In this document: in pieces, positions 1 to 12,879 of the stretch
Layout of the letters: every line of letters starts with the position of its first letter
How positions within the stretch are numbered: position 1 is the stretch's first letter
From: Lathyrus oleraceus
Taxonomy: Eukaryota; Streptophyta; Magnoliopsida; Fabales; Fabaceae
Direction of reading: 5' to 3'
Assembly (NCBI RefSeq): GCF_024323335.1
Contig: NC_066584.1
Location: forward strand, 431,237,319-431,301,318
DNA length: 64,000 nucleotides
Made by a program: the position numbers and the translations under genes
The notes under the pieces: model-generated
What the model saw: only the letters and a program-made list of their open reading frames with translations
Database searches by the model: none
Told to the model about the DNA's origin: nothing

Positions 1-651
1 CAAGGCTATTCTTACCCAGTAACCGGTAGTGAATACACCTTCCTGGCGGCTTTCAGTGAGTCATCCTTGATATGTTCATCCTGACCGATGACGGGTGTCC
101 TCTCTGTTAGATCTCTATCATCTCCATACCTAGTAACCAGTAGTGGATAATATATTTATGATCCTCCTGTGTTGAAGTTTATTTCTTTCCTAGTTGAGTT
201 GAGTGCATATTTCCTTAGTGAAATCGTTGTCCCTGCATGATTCAAGTACGTCGATTTTATCCTGATTTACTCGTTTCCCCTGTAGATGTTCTTTTCCCCT
301 CAGCTGAGTCTTTCCATTTTCATGGATTTCCTCTAGTCTCCCAATAGTTTCTAAGTCGTAGCCTGGCCTACGCACAACCCTTTTATCCCCTCAGAGTCTC
401 TGTCTCCACAGTAAGTTTCCCTTACGGAATGCATTATACTCCTGCGGACCTTCGGTCTCTCTGATTCCTTTTCCTTTATGGCCATATTTCCCCACAAAGA
501 GCTTATTTTACAATCATATCATATGCATCATGAGGTCTCTTAGGGACCAAAATTTGTTTCTACATGTTGTTATTTAAGCCCATTCTACTGAGTCGATATA
601 AAGATATTGACCTTCACCTCCTTAGTTAGAATGTCCTTAAATAGGGGCAAC
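1..651 (+). other. 3' internal end of an Ogre/Tat-like retrotransposon
   Basis: No open gene is visible. Two diverged blocks around an AGTAACCGGTAGTG-like motif occur near 18 and 129, resembling the repetitive untranslated zone between pol and the 3' LTR of Ogre-type elements. The segment ends in a purine-rich AATAGGGGCAAC just before an LTR beginning TGTAAGAGCCCC, which is what a polypurine tract next to a 3' LTR looks like. The family assignment is from memory of legume repeats; the PPT-like run itself is seen directly. Confidence 0.5.
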
Positions 652-3600
652 TGTAAGAGCCCCAATTTTGACCCTAAGATCCCTCATGCAATTTCATCAT
701 ATGCATTAGCATTGGGATCATACCTTGGCATCCTCCTTACTCCTCTTTCATTGAGTCTATTTTTGGGGGAGATCACTAAGCACCATGTGATCGTATCATA
801 CTTGTATATTATCATTTTTACTAACCAAAATACCAAAAATATGTATTTGCCTTGGTCTAACTCTTTTATAGGTAGGGCATGATCACCTTTGATCTATCAA
901 GTTCACATCTAGGGTCTAAGACCCTCATGGCTAAGAGAACAACCAAGGATTGATCCACAATGTCTCTAAGCATCATATATGAGTCTCAATGATCTTTACA
1001 TGTTATTTTGATCAAGATTTCTTCAAGAGTTTGGAGTGGGTTTGCCTTGGAAACCCTAGTTTATCTGGGTATCTTGAGTAACTTCTACAACAAGCTTCCT
1101 CACCAATTGATCAAATTTCTCAAAGGACACTTAAAATTACATCATATCATGCATATATGATCTACCATGAGCCTAAAAAGTCAAGATAATTGCAAGTTAG
1201 CAAGTTGGTTGATGGTGGTTGGCCAGATGAATTCATCTGTTCAAAACTGGGTCACCCTAGACCCTATCTCCTACAATTTTCATCATATGAAAATGACTCC
1301 AAGAGAAACATTACTCTAAATGACATTCCAAACAACTTTCATATTTAGGTCTAGAGATGATTTTTCTTGGAAAGTCATTTTCTATGTTGAAACATTATAG
1401 GTCATTTTGTCTAAACCCTAATTTGAAAATCAACTTCCCAATGCCATAACATGCTCAATTTTTATGATATGAAAGATTTCCGAGTTGCAAAATCAAATTC
1501 AAGATGTCTAACACAAATTTGATGTTTGGAGTGAAAGCTAAATCAATTTTTATGAGCATGTGATATGAGGATACATTATAGGTCATTTTGGACCAATACC
1601 ATTGAACAAGTGATTTACCTCAACTTCAAAAGTGCATAACTCACTCATTCCAAATCCAAATGATGTAAAATTAGTGACTATTTTGAAGATCTTTGAAAGA
1701 GATACAACTTTTATGAAGACATGTTTCTCATTTGGAGCTCACATAAAATGTTAAGCAAGGTGGAATAATGAAGTATGTGACTTGACACTTAGAATTTTTT
1801 CCAACATGTTGAAATTTCCAAACTTCCACCTAAAAATTAACCATGATACAATTTCCAAATGGAAAAGTGTTCAACATAAGAGTTGTTCCTCTTGATCTAA
1901 GCTTTACAGAGAGTCCTAATTCATTCATTTTGGATGAAGTTTGAGGGGTCTGCGTATGGTGTAAACAGGGTCGTATCAGTTGGCAAGATTCAAGCTTTAA
2001 ATGATCAAATAACTTTGCCTAGCCATTCAAGCTTCATTTAGACTTCATTTCATTGGATTTTGGATCAAATTGAGATGCTTCATGGGCCTGTACATGCCCA
2101 TGCACACATGCCATTCACATTGCCAAATTTGGACAAGTTTTCAAGTGTGCAAATAACACTTCATTTTGCTATGAATAGAGATCCTATGTGCTCATTTCAA
2201 AGCACCCTTGCGCGCCAGCTTTTCCTCCATACTTGAAACCCTCACATTTGAAAGGAAAACCTAATGATTTTCATTTGAAAATTGACTTTGAATTTCACTG
2301 TTTGGAGATTCAAAAACTCCAGGATCCAAAGCTTTGCACCAATCCTAAGTCACTTCTGTAAGCTACCCGAGCAAGATCAAACACGAATTGAAGCAAGAGA
2401 GATCAAGTTCTGCACAACATTGAAGGTATTTACCATATTTTTTCTTCTCTTTGATTCTCACTCATTTCTCATCAATTCTCTTGGATATTTGGATGTCTGA
2501 AGTCCTACCAATATAGGCAAAAATATTGAGTTGCTTTGAGATCAAATCGAAGTAACTCAGTTGACACACCTCAAAATTCAACTCCACATATCTCTCTATA
2601 TATTTGGAGTTAGTTAAAATTAAGGTGATATTCGTGATCTACGCCATTTTATCTTTCAGATCATGTCCTCTTTTAACATTTATGTTACGGTGATGATTGA
2701 ACCAGTCCGGCCAGGGTCATCGGAGAAGATGACCGGCCTTTGGCTCCGGCAGTGACGTGGCACGGTTCAGAACCATTGATTCATTTTAAAATGTTTTAAT
2801 ATGGGGCATCCAAAGTGATTACCATGCGTGTGGAACATTTGACTTGGTGTAAGGTGGAACGCGCACTCAGATCCACTTGATCTGCCACCTCAAGTAATGA
2901 GGGAGATCAAGTGGTCCACGTTTTTTTGATTTTTTGATTTTAATTTTTATTCCTTTGATTTTCATTAATTCATATTAATTTTAATATTGATCCAAAAAAT
3001 ATGAGAGTTTTCACCAAAAATTTTTAAATAAAATCCTCTTTCATATTTTGAATTAAAATTATTTTTTGGATCATTATTAATATTTTTCATGATTTAATTG
3101 ATTTTGTTAATGTTTTTAATTGTTTAAAAATATTTTTAAGTTTCCAAAAATTCTGATTTTTTTCCTCCAAGGTCCTTTGACCTTGTTTGACCTATGATAA
3201 ATCTCAAGGTCATTTATTTGGTGTTTTGAAGAGGTTTTAGGAAATTGACCAACCATATTTAATTTAATGTATTATTTTTAGTATTTTTAATTGAATAAAT
3301 GCCAAATAAATTATGTAGAGCCATTTTGATTGACTTTGGAAGTTTTACTTGTGTTGTTAGGCCTTGGTCAAGGTTGATTTGACTTTGTTAAGTTAAGATC
3401 ATTGGATTTAGGGGATTGATGGAATGTACATTCCATCTCCCAAAATGAATGAATGATCTTAATTTGGTAAAAGTCCTCCTTTGTTCAATTTGAGTTTGAT
3501 TTATTTCCCCGCCCACTTCATCTTATTCCCCTTCTTTATGCATTCATGTCATAGACCTATGATATCTCAATATCCTAAGGCCAGTTGATTGCAAAATCAA

Positions 3601-5284
3601 CACAAGTATGAATGAGATTAGGTCCCCACTTTTGCATATTCTTTTTGTGTGTGGTATGTTTCATGAGCATAGTTCATTATACTATGTCTCTAACATGCAT
3701 TAACACCAAAATTCTATTGCCCGACCTCAAATAGTTGTGACTTCTACATAAGTCCAATTATGATTGCTTAACATAGCGCTAACTTTTTGACACAAAAGGC
3801 ATAGAATTCTAGTTAGTGAGATTGTAAGTCTCCCCTCTTTCATTGTATTGTGTGGAAACTTGGCCTTTTTTCCTTCCTTTGGAAGATGTCTTGGTTCAAG
3901 GATCCAAGCTTGTGATAAGTGGGTTGAGTGTTCTCCAAAGAATGACTTAAAACAAAGAAAAACAAAAGCAATACTAACTTCTAACTCATTAACAACTAAC
4001 ATTTAATATCAAGTCATTTACTTTTAATGCACTTTATTTTTAAGCCTTATTCATTTGCCATTATTCATACCATTCTAATTGTTTATGTTAATGTCATTTT
4101 CACTTTGTCCACTTGGACCATATTTTGTGATATATTTTGTTTGTGTTTGTTTGTGTGGTCTTTGACCATTAATGTACATAATAAGAACAAAAAACCCTAA
4201 AAATATCTTGTGTGGACTGTTGGTTTGATCTGAGACAATTGGACTTAGAATTTAGGTAACACTCCCTATGCAAAGGACTTGGCCAATGCCAACGTTCATG
4301 TAACCAAGTGCTTGTAATTTGAAACTTCATCTGATACATCAGTGAAGATCCATTTGAGTTCATCTGCAACATGATCATTGTGAAGCTGTTACTTTGAACC
4401 TATGACTTATGGCATTTTGAAATACATCTGCTACATGGGAAAATTTGAAGAAGATCATGGAGTTTCTAAGCTTGGATGTGGCTATCTTTATTTGATGCCT
4501 TGCTCTTCAAGTTGATATTTTGTGCATTGTTTGTTGCTTTGTTCTAATGTCCAAGGGAATTTGGGTTTCTATATGACATTCTTGTCTATTGGATTGCAGC
4601 CTATTGGTTAGATCTTTTCAACTCTTAACTTTTAAATTTATGCTTAGGATTAGTCTCTTCATCTCTTTCCCATTTCTTTAATTTCAAAATCTCTCCCTCC
4701 TTTTAAAAACTTCTTTGGTTGTGATTGTTTTTTTTAAAACTTAGACCAATTTGCAAACTAGAAACTTTGGCCTTATGCCATTGAACTTTCAAACTTCTTT
4801 TCTTAATCAAACTTGTAAATATACTTAACTATACTTGACTTAAAATTTTCAAAAGCCAAAAAGAATTAACTAATTCAAACCATTTTTGGGCCTTTGTGCC
4901 TTTCAAACCTAACTTTTGTTAAAAGCAATGCATTCACTTTGAAATTTATACCACGAACTACGAGGTTTTGATCCCTCATTTTTATGTTGGTACGTAGGCA
5001 CAAGTCTGAAGTTCTTGGCAAACACAAAAATATAATTAATGAATTCTTTTCTCATCCCCCCATTCTATTTGCTTGCAAACATCATTTGTACAAAAACACA
5101 TATGCACACAAGAAAGGGCTCCCTAGGAGTACCTAGGACACTTGGGGTGCTAACACCTTTCCTCTGTGTAACCAACCCCCTTACCTGTAATCTATGGTAT
5201 TTTATTAGTTTTGATTTGAAAACTTCTTATTCTTGGGTTTTGTTCGTACGTTTCCCTTTTCCCTTGGAAACAATAAAAGCGCGG
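652..5284 (+). repeat. Long Ogre-like LTR (about 4.6 kb)
   Basis: The segment begins TGTAAGAGCCCCAATTTTGA after a purine run and is AT-rich, non-coding sequence. It ends at AATAAAAGCGCGG, immediately before TGGCGACTC at 5285. TGGCGACTC is the start of the tRNA-Arg-type primer site that I associate with Ogre/Tat LTR ends. The several-kilobase length fits Ogre LTRs and few other plant families. No second copy lies in the window, so both boundaries are inferred from terminal motifs only. No protein-coding gene is seen in it; the scattered short open frames look random. Confidence 0.5.
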
Positions 5285-5384
5285 TGGCGACTCTTGTTAT
5301 TTGATGTCTTGCTTATCCATAGCTTGATGATCATGAATTTACCACTACAAATGGGACTTGGAATCAAAGAGTAAACATGCATCT

Positions 5385-5730
5385 TATCCAATAGTATGAA
5401 TTAAATGTCTGGGTACGGTCCAAACAACTATTGATTCACAAGACGGACTGCCGTTATATCATCCTAAAAGGGTATAGGCGGGGCCCAAGAGAAAGTGTTG
5501 TTGTGTACAAATTATAGTATATCACTGGATGGGTAACAACAGTTCGAGAACAAAGAATAATAGTATCTTGGATTCATGAAGAGATAGTCTCTGAATCGAA
5601 GAGCAAACCGACATCTTAGTCAGAATTAAATGTGTGGGTACGAGCCAAACAACTCTCAATTAATGAGGTGGACCGTCGTTAAATCATCCTAAAAGGATTG
5701 ACAAGGAGTCCAAGGAGAAGTATGATTGAT
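5385..5730 (+). repeat. Pair of diverged direct repeats, about 130 bp each
   Basis: Copies at about 5385-5510 and 5600-5730 share GGGTACGG/GAGCCAAACAACT and ATCATCCTAAAAGG blocks with many substitutions. They are old tandem duplications inside the Ogre-like leader. No function is apparent. Confidence 0.6.
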
Positions 5731-5959
5731 CTTTAAAGATGGTATTGGTTGAATGAATGAAGAATGATTGATTGATAAATAGGGTAGCTTGTGAAGAAAC
5801 TGGGTTCTCCTGCCTACGTATCCTTATAATGCAATAAGGAAATCAGAGCTTTCGTAGTTCAGCCCACTGGGGCTGAAAGCAAGGTGCTTAAGGAGGCAAA
5901 AAAATATGATTGATTGAAATGAAAGAATGGGATATAATTTATAAGAGACTTGACATTCG

Positions 5960-6345
5960 ATTGATAGGAATCACACTAATGTCTATGAAGAAGGGTGAAT
6001 GCTTTGAATAGTTAGGGCCTATGCCCCGTACGCAAAGTCACTCTAGACAAGGATAGGAGAAACTCTGTCTCATCATTCCTTACTACTTAAGGTTCATGGC
6101 GTATGATACTTCTCTTAACTGACAAGTTGCTGGAGGAGGATCTTCATTATTACTCCTTGTGTTGATGTTGTCTTGTATGAAGAATACTTGGTAGTTTATT
6201 TGATTCATATCGCACTAAAGTCTATGAATAAGGGTGAATGCTCTGAATAGTTAGGGCCTACCCCTCGTACGCAGAGTCACTCTAGACAAGGATAGGAGAA
6301 ACTCTGTCTCATTATTCCTTATTACTTAAGGTTCATTTCGTACAA
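5960..6345 (+). repeat. Pair of direct repeats, about 140 bp each
   Basis: Copies at about 5965-6100 and 6205-6345 share GAATAGTTAGGGCCTA, CTCTAGACAAGGATAGGAGA and TTACTTAAGGTTCAT, spaced about 240 bp apart. Divergence is lower than in the 5.4-kb pair. Non-coding. Confidence 0.65.
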
Positions 6346-7382
6346 TTTGAATTGTATTTACCAAGTGTTGACCTTTAATTTATCTTGTATAATTTGCTGC
6401 TTGGTGTGACTGAAGATGCCTTGCTTGAAAGTCTGACTTGCGGCCTTGAGCTCCACAACTTAGAAAAAAAATCTTATTAACTGACCAAGGGTCTTTTGGT
6501 CACTAAAATTAGATTGTGGGATTATACAAGTTCAAAGGATTTAATTGATCAAAATTGCTTTTGATCAATTTGAATTGTGGGTTTGAAATAATTGGAAATT
6601 ATGGTTAGTTCTAATCTAAGGGTTAGAAATGATCAAACTAGTCTAAGGGAGCATGTTATAGTTAGTCAAAAATCTTGATTAAAATTCTATATACACATTC
6701 TAAGGGAACATGCAATTGTGTGGCTAAGATACCAAAATAACCCCTAAGGGGTAAAATGGTCAATTCACAAAAATATTCAATTATGAACACAAACTTAATT
6801 CCATTAAAGTTTAATTAAAAACTGCAAATTGATTAAGTCCTAAATTCTAAAATTAACCTAATGTTCAAGAATTAACTAAATTCTAAAATTAACTAAAATC
6901 TAACTATTTTATAATTCCTAATCTAACTAAACTATATTAAAATCTAATTAGAAAACGATACAAAACTTCAATTAATTCCTATATTCTAATTAAAATCTAA
7001 AGCCTAATTAAACCTAATTAAAATGCTAACAAAACAATTACCAAAAATATCAACACAAAATAAAATGGAATTAAAAGTAATTAAAATGTTGGGCCAAGAG
7101 GGGTGCAGACCCTGAATATAGAGTGCAAAATTCAGCAATAGGGGCTTTGGGCCCAAACAGAATAAGCCAAAATACCAATAAGTGTAGTTGGATTCATCAA
7201 GTATGTTGCTAAGCAAAACAGGGGTGTGAAAAGCAAACTATTGGGCTTAATGGTTAAGCCCAACAAAATTTGTAAAGGGAAGTGCAAAAAATCAGCAAAC
7301 TCATTTTCTTCTCTACATATCATCTTCCAATTCTCATGTCAAAACAGAACCACCACCGGAGCTCCGGCACCACCGCACCAGA

Positions 7383-9765
7383 TGTAACAACCCAATTTTA
7401 GTATTTATTTCTTATATTATTATTATTATTATATTTTAGTTTATTTATTTAGAGTGTTAATTAATTAATTGGTTGTTAGGTAGTATAATAATTAATTATA
7501 TTAATTAATTTGGTGTATTAATTAATTATTTAGTTGATATGAGATATAATGAATAATTGAATTAATTAACTTGGTGTGCATATTGTGTTGGTTTAATTTA
7601 TTTGAATTAAATAGAGAGATTAGAATACTATGTTTTATTGGGCCTATTAATTAAATTAGAGGTATCATTCTCTAAGCCCAAATATAATACTAGCATATAA
7701 GAGGTGAGGAGAGTGAGAAGTAGGATTCATTTAATCATTTGACGGCAACAGAGAAAGAAAAGAGGAAAAATAAGGAGAAGAGGGGAAGAACAAGAGAGAA
7801 GCTAAGGTTTCCAGAAAATTGAAGAGGTAAGGGGAGAATCCTTATTATTATGGGTTAGTATGATTGGGTCAATGGGTAGAAATATGTTTAGGTTGAAATC
7901 CCTAAATTTCATGGTTTTGGAATTGTTAGGTTTTGATAAGTATTCTTGATCTGTGGTGATTGATTGTGTTAAAACTGCAAATTAACGTTATATGTTTAGA
8001 GTATTGTGTGAGTTATAATTTTCTGAACGTTTGGCTTTTTACGGAATCGAAATCGGAGGTCCGAAAGTCCTCCGACGATGAAAAACGCAGAAAATTCTGC
8101 ATTCTGTTTTGCGTTAACCGGTTACCCACAGAGCGTTAACCGGTTACTTGCTAAAAACCTGCCCAAAAGTTCTGCATTCTGTTTTGTGTTAACGCATTCT
8201 GTTTTGCGTTAACCGATTAACCAAAAGCGTTAACCGGTTAACACTGTTGAAAACCTGTTAGAAATTGTGTTCTGTTTTGTGTTAACCGATTAACCAAAAG
8301 CGTTAACCGGTTAATACTGTTGAAAATTGCCAGGAAATTACATTCTGTTTCGTGTTAACCAGTTACCCTCCGAGCGTTAACCGGTTACTTGCTGTGAAAA
8401 ATGAAAAATTGAGATTTTCAAAGTTGTATTCATTTGAGATGAAATCTAAGTGTGCGTATTTGATAATTAGCCTATATTTGTGAATGATATATTGTTATGA
8501 ATGTGTATATGTACCATTGGTGGATAATTCATAGAGTTGAATTATGGTGATATGTGGAATGTTAAGATGGTAGAGATGACCTTAATTGCATATGTATTGG
8601 TATTTGTACATTCATTCATGGCATGGTCGGCTTCATAGTGGAAGCGGTGAAACTGTGGGTTCACATGGTATTAGACGTTGATCCTTGAATGAAAATAGGC
8701 GTAGTAGACGTTGATCCTTAATTGGAAATAGGCGTAGTGGCTTTGATCTAGTCCGAATCGGAAGCGTGGCTTGGATTCTAGATATTGAATCGGAAAGCGG
8801 TGAAACATTGGGTTCACATTGAGGTACCGCATGCATAGAGTCACATGTCTTGCATTGAGTCACATTAGAGTTATGTGATAATTGAGTGTATGCAGTGTTG
8901 TGATTGTGATGTGTGTATGAGATATGTTAATTGAATTTGGTAATGTTTGGATACATAACTTGGCAAAGTATGTGATTATGTGATAATTGTAGTTATGTGT
9001 ATAATTGAAAATATAGTATGGGATCTTAATATTATGCTCCTTGAGTTTTGATGGATGTTGAAACATGTGAGATAAATGTTAGTTAATATTATTGACACGG
9101 TTATACAAGGTGTGATGAATTCCGTTAATGGTTGATTTAATCATTGTGCCTTATTATACTTCTTCATAATGATTTGAATTCTCACCCTTTCTGTTTGAAT
9201 GTTGCCTTTACATGGGCATCGTGCAGATACTCAGGAGTAGTATTGCTGAAGTAAGTGGAAGGTAGCTCATTCGAGATTTAGCCGGAGAGCTTCCGTATTC
9301 TAGTTTGGAGACTAGGTAGTGAGTCAATGCTCTGGTCATGTAACACGAGGTAGATTAGTAGTATTGAACTCATATCTTATTTGGATACGTATTATGTTAT
9401 TACTTGTGAACATGTTTGATTGCAATTGCTGTTTGAGATGCCATAGTGCCAAATATTCTGGATATGGTTTTATTTTATCTTGAGGAGATTATTGAGAGAT
9501 GACCATGGTATGGGACATGGATCATTTTATGAAATGCATGTGTATTCATTATTTTCCGCTGCGAACGCATATTCTTGAATATTCATGATAAGTGAAATGT
9601 GTTATTTTAAATGACCAGGTGTATTGTATATTGATGATGAATGATGTTGGTTTTTGAAAGCTTTTAGTTTTTGAAAACGTCGATGTGACGCCCTTTTGTT
9701 TATATGCGTGCTTATTTACTCTGATTATATGTTAAGTATTTTGGGGTAGAAAAAGGGGTGTTACA
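7383..9765. mobile_element. Solo LTR (2383 bp), TSD CCAGA
   Basis: The unit starts TGTAACAACCC and ends GGGGTGTTACA. CCAGA occurs directly before (7378-7382) and directly after (9766-9770). There is no gag-pol inside. This is the structure left when two LTRs of an inserted element recombine. The TGTAACA/TGTTACA ends are common in chromovirus-type gypsy LTRs, but I cannot name the family. It interrupts the Ogre-like leader, so it is younger than that sequence. Confidence 0.75.
8105..8395. repeat. Array of GTTAACCGGTTAAC-type palindromes
   Basis: Inside the solo LTR, GTTAACCGGTTA or close variants recur about seven or eight times between 8110 and 8390. They are separated by variants of TTCTGCATTCTGTTTTGTG. 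The core is self-complementary. The array is repeat structure within U3/R of the LTR; any binding role is speculation. Confidence 0.75.
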
Positions 9766-11720
9766 CCAGAGGCGGAGGAGTTGTCCAGAATCAAGAAAAG
9801 GCACCATTTTCCTACTCCTTTCAACCTCTTCTATCCTAATCTCTCATCTATTCTAACTAGAAGTTAATAAATTCTGGAAATTGAGCCATTAAAGTCAAGA
9901 ACCCTAAGCACAAAATCTGAAATTAAATGGAGATGGAGAAGAATCAAACCACCAAACCTTGGGGTTTTGATTCTCCACTACATAAGCTATATTGTGATAT
10001 CAAAAATTCAGCAAACAAGCAAAGATGAAAATTCACCAACCTGCAAGACGGAGGATTGTCTTGGAACTTGTTGAAATTTGAAGGTGCTGAAGATGAAGAA
10101 GATGAAGTGAAAACCAGACGTATGCTACTTGGACTCTTTAATATTCTACTTCTACTATGAACTCCTCCTCTTCAAGAATCAACTCCAAAAAATTCTGAAT
10201 TGAATTATTGTTGTTGATGTTGATTATATGAATGTAGGGATGATTGTTGAAAGCAAGAGGTTTAGCTGAATTGATAACAAACTTCAATGTGAGCTTTCTC
10301 CAATGGTGGTTTGAGCTTTGGTGTAGGGAGAGGAATTGGAGAAGATGAAGTAAGAGGAGAAAAGTTGAATTTACAATGAGTAATTTGAGAGAGTTCTGAT
10401 TTTGGTCATTGTCCCTGACTTGATGAGAGTGATGAGTTTATATAGATTATAGGTTTGGATCAAATAAAGGTTAGGAGTTAGTTTTTATGTGGCTTGGAAT
10501 TAGTTAAATGAGGCTTGGAGTTAGTTAAAATGGTTTGGAATTAGTTTGAAGAGGTTTGGAGTTAGTTTGAATTGGTTTGGAGTTAGCTTGGGAAGTTTGG
10601 TGAATTGAAGTGTTAAGAGCTTGGTTCATTGCATGGATGATATGGCTGGTTGCTGCATAGTTATGTAACGATTTCAATGTGTATTGATGCAAGCATTGGG
10701 ATTGGTTTGGAGTGCAAAGGATACTGCATTACTGCTGAAAAATGCAGTATTTTTGCTACTGCCACCAAGTGTAATCGATTACCCTAGACATGGTAATCGA
10801 TTACCATCAAAAAATGGGTCTTTAGGCTACTAGAAGCAGTGTAATCGATTACCCAAACATGGTAATCGATTACCATAATGAAAAAATGATTTTTTTGGCT
10901 ATTGGGAGCAGGGTAATCGATTACCCAAACATGGTAATCGATTACCATCATGAAAAAAAATAGTTTTTTGCTTGTTTTTGATGCATGGGATCATGTGTGA
11001 GGCATAATGGCTTGACTTTCTTTGAATGAATGAATGAAATAGAATTAATGGGTCATGGAATGACTTGATCAAATGGATAATGAACTTGTATCAATGGGAC
11101 TATAAACCAAAGCATGGATGAATCTTTCCATTTTAATATAACCATAAAAGTAATGGATGAAGTGGGAATAAAAAAATAAGACTCAGATCAAATGGATCAT
11201 GAGACCATGAGGTAAATGAAACATGAATGCAAACATGACTTGAATTAATAACATAACACCATGCATTAGGATTTACTAGGTCAAAGTTCAAAGCTATGTA
11301 TCAAACAAGAATCTCGAGCCAGGTGAGAAGCCAACTCAAGTGGTGTATCAATTCCATGAACCACAACCAGGGTTTCCACTACCTCAATGTAAACCATAGG
11401 ATTCACAAACCTCAAAGCCAAGGACTAGGGTTTTGATGAACCGTAGATCAGAAAGCTAAACCAACAAAGCACCTGAATACCAACTACCCCTCATTAGGGT
11501 TTCAAACAAAGCCCAAAGCTCCACAGGCAACACCTCAAACCATGGACCCACAATTAGGGTTCATAAGTCAAGTTAATTACACGGAAGGTCAAACAAAAAA
11601 TCCCATAGGAGCAAAGTCAATAATTAGGGTTGGGATGTACAAATGAATGTCAAGATGTAGGCCATAAGAGTCAAGGTCCCAAAGAATCCAGAAATTAGGG
11701 TTTCTCTCCATATATATGAA
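9766..11720 (+). other. Continuation of Ogre-like non-coding sequence
   Basis: This segment resumes the sequence interrupted at 7382. It is non-coding and AT-rich, with GGTAATCGATTACC palindromes (10769-10945) and repeated AGGGTTT-type phrases (11320-11700). No gene could be supported. The open frame at 11589-11828 (minus) has no recognisable domain and overlaps what looks like an LTR edge. Confidence 0.4.
10769..10945. repeat. Three tandem units with paired GGTAATCGATTACC palindromes
   Basis: Units of about 70 bp begin near 10769, 10838 and 10909. Each has two GTAATCGATTACC palindromes separated by about ten bases (C.AGACATG or CAAACATG). The two arms of each unit can also pair with each other. 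This is non-coding repeat DNA. Confidence 0.8.
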
Positions 11721-11842
11721 GTAGTGTATTTGTAGTAACATAAGTGTTATTATTTTAAAGTTCAAATTTTTACATTTTTCGTTAAGAGTGTTTAACACTT
11801 TAGTTAGAATTCCAACAATATGACACAAAATGTCTCATTTTA

Positions 11843-11853
11843 TGGTATTAGAG
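11843..11853 (+). other. Primer-binding site of a decayed retrotransposon
   Basis: TGGTATTAGAG resembles the initiator-Met tRNA primer site (TGGTATCAGAG). It lies just after AT-rich sequence that would be the LTR end and about 400 bp before a gag remnant in the same orientation. The LTR's left edge is not resolvable. Confidence 0.5.
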
Positions 11854-12030
11854 TCGGACGTTTCAGTTCAGTAATTTTTTAGATTTATACATGTTAGTTT
11901 GTGTCATGTTAGATTCTACATTGAATCATAACATTATTCTCATCTGTTAAGCACTCATTATAGCAAGTTCTCTAATAGGTTAACATGGATAAGTCTTCAA
12001 TCCCCAAGACTAAGTTCCTTATCAAATAAG

Positions 12031-12033
<3 letters not shown>

Positions 12034-12114
<81 letters not shown>
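12034..12114. repeat. TA microsatellite
   Basis: Uninterrupted (TA)n of about 80 bp between the primer site and the gag remnant of the decayed element. Confidence 0.95.
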
Positions 12115-12116
<2 letters not shown>

Positions 12117-12239
12117 AAACACAACAAAACACTCAAATTCTACAAATCTTAAGGGAACGACAAATCATTCAACAACGACAAAGGAAAGCTATGCATGAGG
12201 ATGCATGACTTAAGTTTTTCTAGGACTAACAAATTGAAA

Positions 12240-12700
12240 AGATTTTTGGATTTACTCACTGTATGGGGAATCATTGGGTTGACTATGCAATATTTATGCT
12301 AATCGATGATGTTGAAGCTTCGTGGAGAGGGAAACACCGAATTTTGAAAGAGGAAGGAAGATAAGTCACTTGGAATTTACTTAAAGACTTATTCCACGGA
12401 AAGTATTTTCCTAAATTATCGTCGAAGGAGAAAGAGAGAGAATTCAACAACTTGAGAGAAGGATCACTATTTGTTGAAGAGTATACCAGGAAGTTTGATT
12501 CATTTCTAAAGTATTTAGAGTTTTTTCGGTGACATCCAAATGGGGAATGAATGTATGAAAAGTTCTTGGAAAGGATAAGGTATGGTATACAGAGGGTTGT
12601 CTTACCTCTACATTTGAAAGATTTTGCGAATTGACTAGATGTTGTCTAGAGATTGAAATGATAAATAATTAGAGGAATCAATATAGGTTTTAGGTGCCGA
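12240..12700 (+). pseudogene. Decayed gypsy gag remnant
   Basis: One frame reads WNLLKDLFHGKYFPKLSSKE, then FNNLREGSLFVEEYTRKFD. This matches the general pattern of the retrotransposon gag core (F..KYFP ... L..GS..V.EY..KF). Several in-frame stops follow after about 12530, and the C-terminal part and zinc knuckle are not found. Position after a tRNA-Met-like primer site supports a decayed LTR element. Lineage cannot be fixed; a chromovirus-type gypsy is my best guess. Confidence 0.6.
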
Positions 12701-12879
12701 TCCGTAACCAAAATAGTCGAGAAAAATTTAATAGAGGTAAAATGGGAGACCTCAACATTGAAGGAGACAATTATGCCAGATCCCTAAAACGAGTTCCTTA
12801 TTAAGCCCCCTTGGAAGCCAAATTGTTGCAAGAGGAACAATGATAATAGACGCCCTCAACGCGAAAGGGGTAATCACAG

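Larger units (their letters stand above)
5285..7382 (+). other. Ogre-like 5' leader, with degenerate primer site
   Basis: TGGCGACTC (5285-5293) looks like a decayed primer-binding site. What follows is non-coding leader with two pairs of direct duplications and then very AT-rich sequence (6440-7100). No gag frame is reached before an unrelated solo LTR interrupts the sequence at 7383. The leader appears to continue after 9765, because the target duplication CCAGA lies on both sides of the solo LTR. Confidence 0.4.

Noticed and set aside
607..882. 91-codon plus-strand frame
   Set aside because: It crosses the LTR boundary at 652 and has no recognisable domain.
2282..5374. Small open frames in the Ogre-like LTR as host genes
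   Set aside because: No motif, no splice structure and random amino-acid composition; long LTR of non-coding character explains the region better.
10769..10945. Possible CRISPR-like array
   Set aside because: There are only three units, the spacers are not unique (they are also repeats), and the setting is a plant nuclear genome; these are tandem palindromes in a retroelement.
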